From Planctomycetota bacterium (GTDB taxonomy: Bacteria; Planctomycetota; PUPC01; JACPCR01), in NCBI GenBank assembly GCA_016179685.1, contig JACPCR010000056.1, positions 90,241 to 154,240 on the forward strand: a DNA stretch of 64,000 bases, written 5' to 3'. A program made the position numbers and the translations under genes. Below the pieces are notes generated by a model. That model was not told the DNA's origin. It was given only the letters and a program-made list of their open reading frames with translations, and searched no databases. The number at the start of each line of letters is the position of its first letter. The first letter of the stretch is position 1. Shown here piece after piece: positions 28,458-37,900 of this stretch.

Positions 28458-29672
28458 TTGTCCATTGGCCGTTTTCTCCTGCTCCTTGTGCTGGCGCACC
28501 CGGGTGTCTCTTCCTTCGCCCAGGAGGACGAGGGGGGGTCTTGCACCGTTTCACTCGCCCGCGGCGATCGATTCGAGGCGCGGTGGACCGCTCTCGAGGC
28601 CCCCCATCTCTTCCGCTTCGAGGCCGCCGACGGCGTGCGATCCGTGCCCGGCGACCAGATTCTCGAGATGGTCTGGCCCTCGGCCGCACCGGCGGCCGAG
28701 AACGACACGCCCGACCTCCGCCTCCAGTTCGTCAACGAAGACCGCCTCTCTGGCCGTTTTGAGGAGCCCGGCAGCGCCGGCTTCCGCCTCCGTTCACCCT
28801 GCTGGGGCCTCCTCAACGTCCAGCTCAAACACCTCCGGTCCGTCCAGTGGCTGGACAAGACCGTCGGAGAATCTACCCGGCAGAAGCTCCTCGCCGCCCT
28901 GGCCGCCCGTGATTCCCGCGAGGACCGCGTTATCCTGACCCACGGCGACGTCCTGCCCGGCGTCGTTACCGCCTGCACCGCTACCGGCCTCACCGTGCGG
29001 TCCGACCTCGGGGACCTGGAAATCGGGACCGATCGGCTTTATGGTGTCGTTTTTACCGCCGCGGCCGCGGAGCTTGCCGCCCCCAAGGACCTCATCGCCG
29101 TGCTCGAAAGCGTCGGAAACGATGTCCTCACCGCCTGGCTCGATTCCCGGACGGGAAACGAGTTGACCGGCCGGTCGGTTTTCGGCGAAAATATCCGCTT
29201 GCCCCTGCCGTCGATTCGAAGGCTTTCCTTCCGGAACGGGGCCGTGGTTTTTCTCTCCGACCTGGAGCCGGAAAGCGTGACCGAGGTTCCTTTCTTCGAG
29301 GTGGTCTATCCCCACCGGCGTGATCGAAGTCAAGGGGACCAACCCCTGCGCCTGAGAGGCAAGACCTATCCCAAGGGGCTCGGGGTGCATTCCCGAGCGA
29401 TTCTGACCTACGTACTCGCTGGCCAGTTCTCCCGCTTCCAGTCCGATATCGGTATCGATGACGAGGTCGAGAACCGTGGCAACGCTGCCTTCCGGGTCCT
29501 CGCCGACGGCAAGGAAATCGCCCATCAGCCCGAGGTGCGCGGCGGCCAGCCTCCCGTCTCCCTCGACCTCGATGTGCAAGGAGTGAAGAAGCTGACGCTG
29601 GTCGTCGATTTCGGAAAGGATTTTCACATCGCCGACCACGCGGACTGGGCCGGGGCCAGGCTTCTTCGTTGA
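28458..29672 (+). CDS. Secreted NPCBM-domain protein
   Basis: About 404 aa from a TTG start chosen because it directly begins a signal peptide (LSIGRFLLLLVLAHPG, cleavage near SSFA-QE). An in-frame GTG at 28287 would add 57 residues of low-complexity spacer. Residues ~25-260 are beta-rich repeats (TVSLARGDRFEARW, LQFVNEDRLSGRFE, VILTHGDVLPGVV). The C-terminal ~140 residues match the NPCBM/NEW2 fold: YPHRRDRSQGD, LRGKTYPKGLGVHSRAILTY, FQSDIGIDDEV, and VDFGKDFHIADHADWAGARL. NPCBM domains bind carbohydrate and are often found in secreted planctomycete proteins. The partner is unknown. The start codon is the weak point. Confidence 0.78.
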   Translation: MSIGRFLLLLVLAHPGVSSFAQEDEGGSCTVSLARGDRFEARWTALEAPHLFRFEAADGVRSVPGDQILEMVWPSAAPAAENDTPDLRLQFVNEDRLSGRFEEPGSAGFRLRSPCWGLLNVQLKHLRSVQWLDKTVGESTRQKLLAALAARDSREDRVILTHGDVLPGVVTACTATGLTVRSDLGDLEIGTDRLYGVVFTAAAAELAAPKDLIAVLESVGNDVLTAWLDSRTGNELTGRSVFGENIRLPLPSIRRLSFRNGAVVFLSDLEPESVTEVPFFEVVYPHRRDRSQGDQPLRLRGKTYPKGLGVHSRAILTYVLAGQFSRFQSDIGIDDEVENRGNAAFRVLADGKEIAHQPEVRGGQPPVSLDLDVQGVKKLTLVVDFGKDFHIADHADWAGARLLR

Positions 29673-29701
29673 GGTAATCCGCTTACGAACTCCCTCTCTC
29701 G

Positions 29702-30079
29702 ATGGGAAACACGAACATGTCCCAGACCTCCGCGCACCTGACGACCGAGAAGGTTCAAGATGCAGTAGTGGTGCACTTCCACGGCCCCCGCATCACGAAC
29801 GTCAATGACATCCGGGAAATCGGCGACATCCTTTTCGCGGTCCTCGAGAAGGAGAAGCCTCGGGAGGTGATCCTGGACTTCGAGAAGGTCAATTATCTTC
29901 CCAGCGCCATGCTCGGGAAGCTCGCCGCCATCCGGAGCAAGGTCCTCGGGCAGGGCGGCACGCTTAAGCTGACCAACCTCCAGGAACCCGTAGCCCAGCT
30001 TTTCAAGATGACGCACTTGGAGAAGATTTTCCAGATTTACAAGGACCTCGACAGTGCGATGAAGGCGAAGGCCAAGTAG
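29702..30079 (+). CDS. STAS-domain protein, putative anti-sigma factor antagonist
   Basis: This 125-aa protein is a single STAS domain: VQDAVVVHFHGPRI, REVILDFEKVNYLPSAMLGKLAAI, GGTLKLTNLQEPVAQLFKMTHLEKIF. The serine of LPSAMLGKL sits where SpoIIAA-type proteins are phosphorylated. Such proteins bind anti-sigma kinases in partner-switching systems. No kinase or sigma factor is nearby. An ATG at 29717 is an alternative start. It is separated by 29 bases from the NPCBM gene, so it may be cotranscribed. Confidence 0.85.
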   Translation: MGNTNMSQTSAHLTTEKVQDAVVVHFHGPRITNVNDIREIGDILFAVLEKEKPREVILDFEKVNYLPSAMLGKLAAIRSKVLGQGGTLKLTNLQEPVAQLFKMTHLEKIFQIYKDLDSAMKAKAK

Positions 30080-30164
30080 ACCAAGGACCAGGGATAAGAG
30101 GACCAGGGGACGGGACCTGGAGGCAAGGGGCAAAATGGAAAATCCCGGAGGGACCCGCTGGTAG

Positions 30165-30330
30165 CTTCTCAACAAGTTCGGGTAAGACGATCAGGTCAAG
30201 TCCATGAAGTATGAATTCCGTAGCGGAACGCGTCAGCGTTCCGTCCGAGAGATGAGATTTGAGGGCCCAGACGAAGCGCTGACTGAGAAGTTACAAACGG
30301 GCGAGCGATTTACCCGAACTTATTGAGAAG
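30165..30330. mobile_element. MITE-like element with 21-bp terminal inverted repeats
   Basis: The ends, CTTCTCAACAAGTTCGGGTAA at 30165 and its reverse complement at 30310-30330, differ by one base. The interior holds a CGGAACGC/GCGTTCCG hairpin and no ORF. The left half recurs at 43159-43211. The rest of the 500-base gap 30080-30579 shows no gene. Confidence 0.65.
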
Positions 30331-30579
30331 TTACTCCCGCCGGACTTGTCCCACTGGGAGGCGGGTCGGGTGTCAGTTGATTCCTGAACCCTGACACCTT
30401 TTGCACCCTAGTTGGGTTGCGGGCTTCGCCCGCTTGAAGATATCTTCGTGCATGTTCACTCGTGAGGGCTTGGCGAGTCGGGTGACCGCCGTTACAATCA
30501 GAAATTTGAGGGTTCGGAAAAATACCGGACGGAAGGCGCGGCAGCGATCGTCTACCTTTGTCTTGGGAAGGAGAAACTC

Positions 30580-32112
30580 ATGGTGCGGAGAGGCCAGGTG
30601 AGGGCGGACCGTCAGAGGGTGGGAATCCGGGAATCATTTTTCGAGCTGAGCGGCCAGGCGGCCTGTTTAGCAGGGTTGCTGGCCCTGAGCATGGCCCTGG
30701 CCGAACCTCCGGCCGCGCCCGCGGCCCCCAAGGCGGAGACCTTGTCGCTCCAATCGGAGGTGACGATTCCGCCGGGCACCCGCGCGGGAGCGGCGCTTCT
30801 CCAGCAGCTCCGCGAGGACATGGAGGCTGCGGAAGGCAAGGCGAAGCTGACCTTGTCGGGCGGCCTGGCCGCGGAGACTCTCGATGCCCAGGACGGGAAA
30901 TCCGAGTCCTTTATAACGCTCGATCTCGGCACGGAATTCAGCATCTGGAAGCTGGGGATTGGACTGGGCGGGCCCATCCGCGTCAGCCTCGAACAGGGGA
31001 GCATCCGCCATGAAGATTGGGACGAGCTGGCCGATTTCTTCAACGTGGCTCAGTACGTCCGGTTCGGACACCGAGGCGAGTCGATTTACGCCCGCGCCGG
31101 CTCGCTGCCCTCGGTCTCCCTCGGACACGCCACCATCGTGGACCGTCTGGGAAGCGAGGTGGATGCGGACCGCATCCGGCGCGGCCTCGAGGTGTCCCTC
31201 GATTTCGAGAAGGCCGGGGTCGATTATTTTCAGACCAGTCTGGGGGAAAGCCCCATCCTGGGCGGACGCGCCTTCGTCCGGCCCCTCAAGTTCTTCGACG
31301 TGGATTCCTTTTTCGAACGCCTGGGCGTCGGCTTCAGCTTCGTGACGGACATGGATGCGCCGGCCAGACTGCGGCTCGATTCCGCCGGGCGGCCCCAGAT
31401 CGATGAGGACGGGAATCTCCACTTCGCCGGCAATTCGGTCGAGGTCTTCGGCTTTGACCTGGACCTTCCACTGGTCGCCTCCGACTGGTTCTCGATGACG
31501 GCCTACGCGGACGAGGTCTTCATCCGAAACGCGGGCCAGGGCTTCCACACCGGCTTCCAGGGCCAGCTCAAGCTGCCCCTCGTCGAGCAGGCGCTTCTTT
31601 ACCAGGCGGAGTATCGGCTGCTCGATTCGGACTACATTCCGACCTACTTTGACAGTCTTTACGACGTCCAGCAGTTCCACTTTCCGGACAGCGATTCCCG
31701 CGTGACGAAGCTTCAGCAGCTCCAATCGCTGCGGCCCGACGGCTCCCGGGCCTCAGCGGCCTTCTTCGAGGCCGCGTGGGCCATGGGGAAGACCGCCGCC
31801 TTCGGGGCCAACTGGCAGGATACGTTCAAGGACGACAACGACCAGTCGGCCCAGCTCGGCGTCTTCGGCCGCGTCGCCGTGTCCAAGTACCGCATCGAAC
31901 TGAATTACATCAAGAAAAATTTCGGGACCCTGAGCGAGGCCTTCACCGTGGATGACCGCTCCCTCGTCACCCTGTCCGTCGCCTCGAAGGTCTCGGAGCT
32001 TGTCGAAGTGGTCCTTCTCGTCACGCGTCGCTTCCAGGTGAATGAGAACACCCGCGAAGTGGAATCGCTGGACACCTATAGCATCAGCCTGAACCTGTCA
32101 AAGACCTTTTAG
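30580..32112 (+). CDS. Putative outer-membrane beta-barrel protein
   Basis: 510 aa starting at an ATG after GGAAGGAGAAACTC, a strong Shine-Dalgarno. Residues ~28-42 are hydrophobic and end in SMALAEPP, which fits a signal peptide after a longish basic n-region. The rest alternates polar and hydrophobic residues in short strands, without helices. It ends in a typical barrel C-terminus, YSISLNLSKTF, with terminal phenylalanine. There are no recognisable catalytic motifs. It looks like a porin or fibre-associated barrel of unknown substrate. Located between the STAS gene and the tandem-repeat region, apparently monocistronic. Confidence 0.72.
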   Translation: MVRRGQVRADRQRVGIRESFFELSGQAACLAGLLALSMALAEPPAAPAAPKAETLSLQSEVTIPPGTRAGAALLQQLREDMEAAEGKAKLTLSGGLAAETLDAQDGKSESFITLDLGTEFSIWKLGIGLGGPIRVSLEQGSIRHEDWDELADFFNVAQYVRFGHRGESIYARAGSLPSVSLGHATIVDRLGSEVDADRIRRGLEVSLDFEKAGVDYFQTSLGESPILGGRAFVRPLKFFDVDSFFERLGVGFSFVTDMDAPARLRLDSAGRPQIDEDGNLHFAGNSVEVFGFDLDLPLVASDWFSMTAYADEVFIRNAGQGFHTGFQGQLKLPLVEQALLYQAEYRLLDSDYIPTYFDSLYDVQQFHFPDSDSRVTKLQQLQSLRPDGSRASAAFFEAAWAMGKTAAFGANWQDTFKDDNDQSAQLGVFGRVAVSKYRIELNYIKKNFGTLSEAFTVDDRSLVTLSVASKVSELVEVVLLVTRRFQVNENTREVESLDTYSISLNLSKTF

Positions 32113-32228
32113 CGCCATCGCCCCAGGCGGGCCGCGTGGTGCTACGCGAGCCGCGAGGCACACGTAGCCGGCGACCTCCGGGCGTCGGGACCGTGACCTT
32201 TTCGAAGCGCAGGAGCGCTTCGACACCG

Positions 32229-32455
32229 CTCGCGATGCGCGTGTGTGTGCGTGTAGTGGGTAAGGGGAGCGGTCGCACAGCGCCCGCGCTACCTGCCTCG
32301 CGATGCGCGTGTGTGTGCGTGTAGTGGGTAAGGGGAGCGGTCGCACAGCGCCCGCGCTACCTGCCTCGCGATGTGTGTGTGTGTGCGTGTAGTGGGTAGT
32401 GGGTAAGGGGAGCGGTCGCACAGCGCCCGCGCTACCTGCCTCGCGATGCGCGTGG
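32229..32455. repeat. 68-bp tandem repeat, three copies plus a partial
   Basis: Units start at CTCGCGATG at 32229, 32297, 32365 and 32440. The spacing is 68, 68 and 75 bases; the last has a 7-base AGTGGGT duplication. Each unit has a GT-rich stretch followed by GGTCGCACAGCGCCCGCG. Similar text occurs at 58237-58290. Not a CRISPR, because there are no spacers. Confidence 0.85.
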
Positions 32456-32495
32456 CGGCAGGCGGCCGCGGCTGCCATCCCAACGTGGCGGCATG

Positions 32496-32523
32496 TTGCA
32501 GCCGTCCGGCTTTTGACTATAAT
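32496..32523 (+). promoter_or_regulatory. Sigma-70-like promoter for the structured RNA
   Basis: TTGCAG at 32496-32501 and TATAAT at 32518-32523 are 16 bases apart. This would start transcription at about 32530, at the 5' end of the structured RNA candidate. Confidence 0.6.
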
Positions 32524-32529
32524 CTCACC

Positions 32530-32724
32530 ATGTTTCGGGAAAGGAAACCCGGAGCGGGAGTGGACTTCGACTCATTCGTCGAATCATAAGGATGGGAATG
32601 CGTCTCCGGCTGAATGGTGCCTGTCCCTGTTGTCCTTTCATGAAAGGCTTCCTGCCCTTCGGGAGGACCGCGTGGACGAGTTTTGAGCCGTAAGAAGCGC
32701 CCTCGGAACGCAAGAATCTCGAAA
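32530..32724 (+). ncRNA. Structured RNA of unknown class (riboswitch or sRNA candidate)
   Basis: A ~195-nt segment lies between a promoter and an intrinsic terminator. The ends pair (32533-32540 with 32717-32724, one G-U). Inside, CCGGAG/CTCCGG (32549-32554/32604-32609) encloses TTCGAC/GTCGAA (32566-32571/32578-32583). CCTTT/AAAGG (32634-32638/32643-32647), CCC/GGG (32655-32657/32661-32663) and GCG/CGC (32697-32699/32709-32711) follow. The closing helix touches the terminator stem, as in transcription-terminating riboswitches. The downstream gene is an SLC13 transporter. Two tiny ORFs (19 and 31 codons) overlap it, so a leader-peptide attenuator or small protein cannot be excluded. No known RNA class was recognised. 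Confidence 0.45.
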
Positions 32725-32759
32725 GCCTGGAAGCCTTGACCGGCTTCCAGGCTTTTTTT
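32724..32759 (+). terminator. Intrinsic terminator upstream of the SLC13 transporter
   Basis: A perfect 12-bp stem (32724-32735 with 32742-32753, loop TTGACC) runs into seven T residues. It is 24 bases before the chosen start of the transporter gene, so read-through or antitermination would control that gene. Confidence 0.85.
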
Positions 32760-32783
32760 GTTCTGAGTCAAGGACTGCTGGCC

Positions 32784-34643
32784 ATGACACCCGAGGCCTG
32801 GCTGACCCTGGCCATCACGGCCGCCATTTTTCTAGCGCTTTTACGGGACCTTGCGCCGCCGGACGTCCTTTTCGTGTGCGCCGCGACCGTCCTGGCCGTC
32901 GCGGGCATCATCACGCCAGCCGAGGCGTTCCACGGATTCGCCAACTCGGCGGTGCTGGCGGTGGCCGCTCTGTTCGTCGTCGCCGCTGGGCTGCGGGAGA
33001 CCGGGGTGCTCGAGCACCTGGGACACCGCGTGCTGGGAGGCGCACGGACCAATGGCGATGCACGCCCGCCCAACGAGTCCGGCGCGTTGAAGCGCCTCGC
33101 GGCCCTGGTCATCCCTCTTTCCGCTTTTCTCAATAACACGCCGATTGTGGCCATGTTCATGCCGGTCACCGTGGACTGGTGCCGGCGTCACCGCATCTCA
33201 CCCTCGAAGCTCCTTATACCTCTCTCCTATCTTGCCATTCTCGGCGGCACGTGCACCCTGATCGGCACGAGCACCAATCTCGTTGTCAACGGCCTCATGA
33301 CGCAAAGCGCGGGTTCGCCCGGTCCGGGCGATTCTCCGGCGGCGGAGGCGGGGGCGGCGTTCCGACGCGACCTGCGCGGAATGAGCCTTTTCGAGCTTGC
33401 GCCCGTCGGCGTGCCTTACGCGCTCGTCGGCCTCGCTTACCTTCTCTTCGTGGGACGGAAGCTGCTGCCCGAGCGCAAGGACCTCCTCGAGCAGCTCGGC
33501 GATGAGCGCCGGGAATACCTCGTCGAGATGCTCGTCGAGCCCGAATGCCGCCTCGCCGGCCTGCCCGTCCAGGAGGCGGGGTTGGGCGGTCCCGCGGGCC
33601 TCTCCCTCATCGAAATCGAACGTGAAGGCCGATCGATCATCCCTTCCAGGCCCGGGGAGACGATCCAGGCGGGCGACCGGATCGTCTTCAGCGGCGTCCT
33701 GAGCCGGATCGTCGAACTGAAACGGATTTCCGGCCTGATTCCGGTGATCGATCCTTCCTACGAGGTGACGCCCGAGAAACAGGCGAACCGCCTGCTCGTC
33801 GAAGCCGTCCTTTCGCCGTCTTCACCGCTGGTGGGGAAGACGGTGGAGGATGCGGATTTCCGTTCGGCTTATGGGGCGGCTGTTGTCGGCGTGCACCGCA
33901 ACGGTGTCCGCGGCACGGGCCAGATTCGCCACTTCGAGCTTCGGCCCGGCGATACCGTTCTGCTGCAGGCCCGGTCCTCCTTCCTCCGGGCGCATCGGAA
34001 CGACCCCGATTTCTACCTGGTCAGCGACGTCGAGGAATGGCGGCCTCTCCGGCCCGATCGGGCCTGGATCGCCCTCCTCCTCTTCATCGCTCTGATTGCT
34101 CTCATGACCACCGGGTCAGTCGACGTGGGCATCGCCTCCCTGGCCGCGGGCGTGCTCATGATCCTCTGCGGGTGCATTTCGACCGCGGAGGCCCGGAAGG
34201 CCATCGATTTCCAGGTCATCGTCACCATCGCCGCGTCCTTCGCCGTTGGCGTGGCGCTACAAAAGACGGGGGCGGCCGCGGTCATCGCCGGAATCGTGGT
34301 GGACCTCACCCGCGGGCTCGGGCCCCTGGCGGTCCTCGCCGCCCTGTATCTCGTCGCCTCCATGGTGACCGAGCTGATCACGAACAACGCCGCCGCCGTC
34401 CTCCTTTTTCCTCTCTGCCTCGAGACCGCCCGGGCCTGCGCCGCCAGTCCTCGACCCTTCCTCATGGCGCTCGTCTTCGCCGCTTCCGCCAGCTTCGTCA
34501 CCCCCATCGGCTACCAGACCAACATGATGGTCTACGGGCCCGGCGGATACCGCTTCATCGATTTCGTCCGCGTCGGCCTGCCGCTCAAAGTCATCCTCTG
34601 GCTCGTCGCTGTCGCCCTGATCCCTCTGTGCTGGCCGTTCTGA
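32784..34643 (+). CDS. SLC13/DASS-family permease with internal RCK_C (TrkA-C) domains
   Basis: About 619 aa. The ATG at 32784 gives a clean start to the first helix; an upstream TTG at 32736 lies in the terminator loop and is rejected. N-terminal helices carry SAFLNNTPIVAMFMPV and GGTCTLIGTSTNLVVNGLM, the family's hairpin/SNT-like motifs. A cytosolic insert (~residues 245-420) contains two RCK_C-like units (YLVEMLVEPECRLAG...GDRIVFSG; LVEAVLSPSSPLVGKTV...LRPGDTVLLQ). The C-terminal half repeats the fold: MVTELITNNAAAVLLFPL and FVTPIGYQTNMMVYGPGGY. Such permeases move sulfate or dicarboxylates with Na+. The substrate is not readable here. Possibly controlled by the structured RNA and terminator just upstream. 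Confidence 0.9.
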   Translation: MTPEAWLTLAITAAIFLALLRDLAPPDVLFVCAATVLAVAGIITPAEAFHGFANSAVLAVAALFVVAAGLRETGVLEHLGHRVLGGARTNGDARPPNESGALKRLAALVIPLSAFLNNTPIVAMFMPVTVDWCRRHRISPSKLLIPLSYLAILGGTCTLIGTSTNLVVNGLMTQSAGSPGPGDSPAAEAGAAFRRDLRGMSLFELAPVGVPYALVGLAYLLFVGRKLLPERKDLLEQLGDERREYLVEMLVEPECRLAGLPVQEAGLGGPAGLSLIEIEREGRSIIPSRPGETIQAGDRIVFSGVLSRIVELKRISGLIPVIDPSYEVTPEKQANRLLVEAVLSPSSPLVGKTVEDADFRSAYGAAVVGVHRNGVRGTGQIRHFELRPGDTVLLQARSSFLRAHRNDPDFYLVSDVEEWRPLRPDRAWIALLLFIALIALMTTGSVDVGIASLAAGVLMILCGCISTAEARKAIDFQVIVTIAASFAVGVALQKTGAAAVIAGIVVDLTRGLGPLAVLAALYLVASMVTELITNNAAAVLLFPLCLETARACAASPRPFLMALVFAASASFVTPIGYQTNMMVYGPGGYRFIDFVRVGLPLKVILWLVAVALIPLCWPF

Positions 34644-34845
34644 CTTCCTCCACGCGCACTCGCTCGAGCAGTTCCCCATACACCTCCCGTGGTATCCGGC
34701 CTGGCGAATGGCAGAGGACGTCCGCCGTCCCGGCGGCCACCGCGCTCCTCAGGACATCCGGAGTCTGCAGCCCGGCCCGGCCAGCCACGATCAGACCCGC
34801 CAGCATCGCGTCGCCGCACCCGACGGTATTGGGAATCCGGGTTTA
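34591..34845 (-). pseudogene. Truncated PfkB-family kinase (1-phosphofructokinase-like), C-terminal remnant
   Basis: On the minus strand, RIPNTVGCGDAMLAGLIVAG is followed by a helical tail (AVAAGTADVLCHSPGRIP, VYGELLERVRVEEV). GCGDAMLAGL is the PfkB C-terminal signature with the catalytic Asp. Only about 80 residues remain of a ~310-residue family; an in-frame stop lies just upstream at about 34846, next to a TAGCGAAGCGTTGCTTC repeat. The 3' end overlaps the transporter gene by 53 bases. No start codon fits, so it is a remnant. Confidence 0.65.
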
Positions 34846-34982
34846 GCGAAGCGTTGCTTCGTAAATTAATGTAATGCCCCCAGCATTCCAAGCTTGCGAG
34901 AGTTAAGGTCTTGCCTGTAGATTATGCGCCCCCGCCGTTCCGAACTCGTCCATACTGCCCAAGTCCGAGGCCTCCACCCCTG

Positions 34983-37900
34983 ATGGAGCGGACTGAAGAA
35001 GGAGAGGGCCAGCCCTTGCAAGGCCAGGCAACGTCTCTGTCGATTGGATTTCCGAGCCGGACCTGTCACGACCGCGCATTGGCTCTATCAGCCCTTCTGA
35101 TGGTTCTTGGGCAGGGCCTCCTTCGGGCCGAGGGAGCGGAGTCCGCCCGCATTATCCTGGGGACGCGTTCCTATCTTGCGGTCCCGGAGGCGGCCCCGCC
35201 AGCCTACAACTGGGAACTGAAGTTTGAAAATCCGGAGGGCGTGAGGGACCTCGACCTGCTCTTCAACTATCGCAGCGCGGAAGAATATTACCGATTCCGC
35301 TGGTCCGGAGAGGAGATCGAGCTTCTGAAGGGCCAGGCGGGACGGGAAACCCTGCTGGCCCGGGCCAGGACGGCTTCCCTGGCCAAACGGAAGGCCGGCG
35401 AGGTTCTGGTCCGAAGGCGGGCATCGGCCTGTTCCGTGGTTCTGGATGAACGCCAGGAATTGGAAGCGCGTGACGGAACGCACGCGGGTGGGCGGCTCGC
35501 CGTCGGCACGGGCGACGAACGACTTCGGATCACCGCCCTGCGGATGCAGCCGGTCGAGGCCATCCAGTTCAGCGACGATTTCATGCGCCGTGAGGAGGAG
35601 CAGGACCTCGGCTCATGGAGTCCCGTGCATGGCCAGTGGTCCTTCCGGTCCGTCATGTCCGAGGTGCGGCAGAACAAGGACGCCCGAATCCGCAAGGGCA
35701 AGGAGCCCGAGGCCCAGCGCAGCGCGAACCCGTTCACATTCCAGGCCCAGGGCGGTACAGAGTGCATTGCGGTCACGGGCTACCGTTTCTGGGACGATTA
35801 CGACTTCTCCGCCGCAGTGAAGAACGCTGGGGGCGAATGCGGCCTCGCTTTCTATTACCGCTCGCCTGAAAGTTATTTTCTCTTCAGCGTGGACATCGCC
35901 TCGCAGCGGATGATGCCCTCGAGGGCGAGGCTCGTCCGGGTGAGCCCCCGGGGCCGGGAAATTCTGGCCGAGCGCACGGTCCTCACGGGCTGCCAACAGT
36001 GGTATCAGCTCGAGGTGTCCGTGCGGGGCATCCGGGTCCAGGCCTTTCTGGACCGCGTGTTCCTCTTCGACGTGATGGATGCGGAGCTGACCGGCGGGCA
36101 GGCCGGTCTTTATGCCTCCGCTCCGGAGAACACTTTTTTCGACGACGTGCGCGTGGCCAGCGGCACTCGCCTGGGACTGGACCGGGCGGAGGTGCTGGAA
36201 GCTTGCGGGAAGAGTCTCGAGGGTTCCTGGGAGGTCCGGGCCGGACGGGCCCGCGCCGCCGGCCTGCCCGCCGATCCGGCGGTCCTCGAGAACCGGTCGC
36301 CAGCGCCCTCCTTGTATTCTTTCGGGGAGTTCGGAGACGAGTTTCCAGTCCTGTCCGTGGAGCTCCGCATCCCGGACGCCGCAGGGTCTGTGGGACTGGC
36401 CTTCGGCTGCCAGGACGCCCGGAACACCTGGGTGCTGCGGGTGCGGAACGGCGATCCGGACGCTGGCGTTTTGGAGCTTGTCCGGGTGCAGGGGGGCAGG
36501 TCCCAGCGCCTTGCGGCTTTCCCGGCCTCGGGTCCCCGCGGCGGTTGGTCGACCTGGACGCTGGACCTCTCCGAAGCGGCCCGGCTGCGGTTTTACGAGG
36601 ACGGCGAGCTTCAGGTCCGGTGTTCCCTGCCGGAGTCCGTGAAGGGCCGGTTCGCAGCCTGGGCAGAAGGCGCGGCCGGCGTGCAGTTCCGCTGTGTCCA
36701 GATGGCCCGGGCGTCGGAGCGCGACTGGGAGAAGATCGAGGACAACACGATCTTCGCCAACGATCCCTACATGCAGGGCTGGGCCTCCCCGCGCTGGGCC
36801 TGGATTCCCCAGAGCCTCGAGAGCACTCCGCCGCCCGTTTACTCCGAGATCGCTTACACCCGGCCGCGCCAGGAAATGGAGTACCCCGACCTCCCGGTCG
36901 AGGACGGCGAGAAACCGCCCGAGGTGAAGAAACCCCAGCCGGCCGAGGAGAAGGCCCCGGAGGTCGAGGAGAAGCCGCATCGCATGGAGTATGTGCACAA
37001 GGGCGACTTTTTCGGCGCCTTCGCCATCCAGCTTCCGCTTTCAGACGGCCTGTCGCTTTCTTTTGGAGACGAGGACCCGGGCGGGGCCCGCGGCTACACC
37101 CTGGAGGTGGCCGCCTCGGCGGGTCCGGAGTCCGCCGCTCCAGCGGGCACGGCGGCCCAGGCCGCGCCGGCCGCCAAGGCCACTGACGCGGCTTCGCCGG
37201 ATTCGGACGCCGACGCGGTGGACGAGAGAATCCGGCAGGAACAGGAAGCTGCCCGGCCGATGCCCGCGCCCCGGCCGAAACCGGAAAAACGGGAGGTCGC
37301 TGTTCGCCTCAGGCTCAAGCGCCAGGAGACCGTGGTCGGTGAAGGCGCCTTTCGCCTGCCCGCCGCCCCGAAACAGATGGTCACTGTCCACCGCGAAGGC
37401 CGATACCTCTGGGTCTCCCGGGAGGGGCAGGAGACGCTGGAATTTCGTGACCTCGATCCGCTGCGGGGACGCCGCGTCCGGCTCGTCACAGCCTGCTCGA
37501 GCGATCTCGCCCGCGTCGAGGTCCGGCGCGATCACGTCCGGGACTACCTGTTCAAGGAAGCGCCGTCCGACTGGCTCAAGGTGGGCCAATGGGAAATCAC
37601 GAACCGGTTCGCCTGCGATCCGCGGTGGTCGCACCTGAACGGCGAGAGCAAGAGTGATGCGATCCTCTGGCACAAGGACGACTTCCCGGGCGACGTGACC
37701 CTCGAGTTCTACGCGGGGATGCGGATGCGGCAGGGCCGGATGAAGGAGGAGACGGCGATGTATTATCCCCGCGTGGGCGATCTCAACGCCACGATCAGCG
37801 CGTCGGGCGAGGATTTGACCACCGGCTACACCTTCATCCTGGGGGCCTGGGACCCGCTGTGGAGCGAGACGTGGACGCGCCTGTTGCGCCGCGACGCCGT

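Noticed and set aside
32229..32455. CRISPR-like array
   Set aside because: The repeats are continuous 68-bp units without unique spacers, and no cas gene is nearby.
32655..32690. T-box motif (GGGAGGACCGCG resembles the T-box consensus)
   Set aside because: One base is missing and one differs, it lies ~55 bases before the terminator instead of in the antiterminator, and the gene is not an amino-acid gene.
32530..32724. 6S RNA
   Set aside because: Size and closing helix fit, but the inner part is multi-branched and not a rod with a central bubble.
32736..32784. TTG start of the SLC13 gene inside the terminator
   Set aside because: The start would lie in the terminator loop; the ATG at 32784 begins the first membrane helix.
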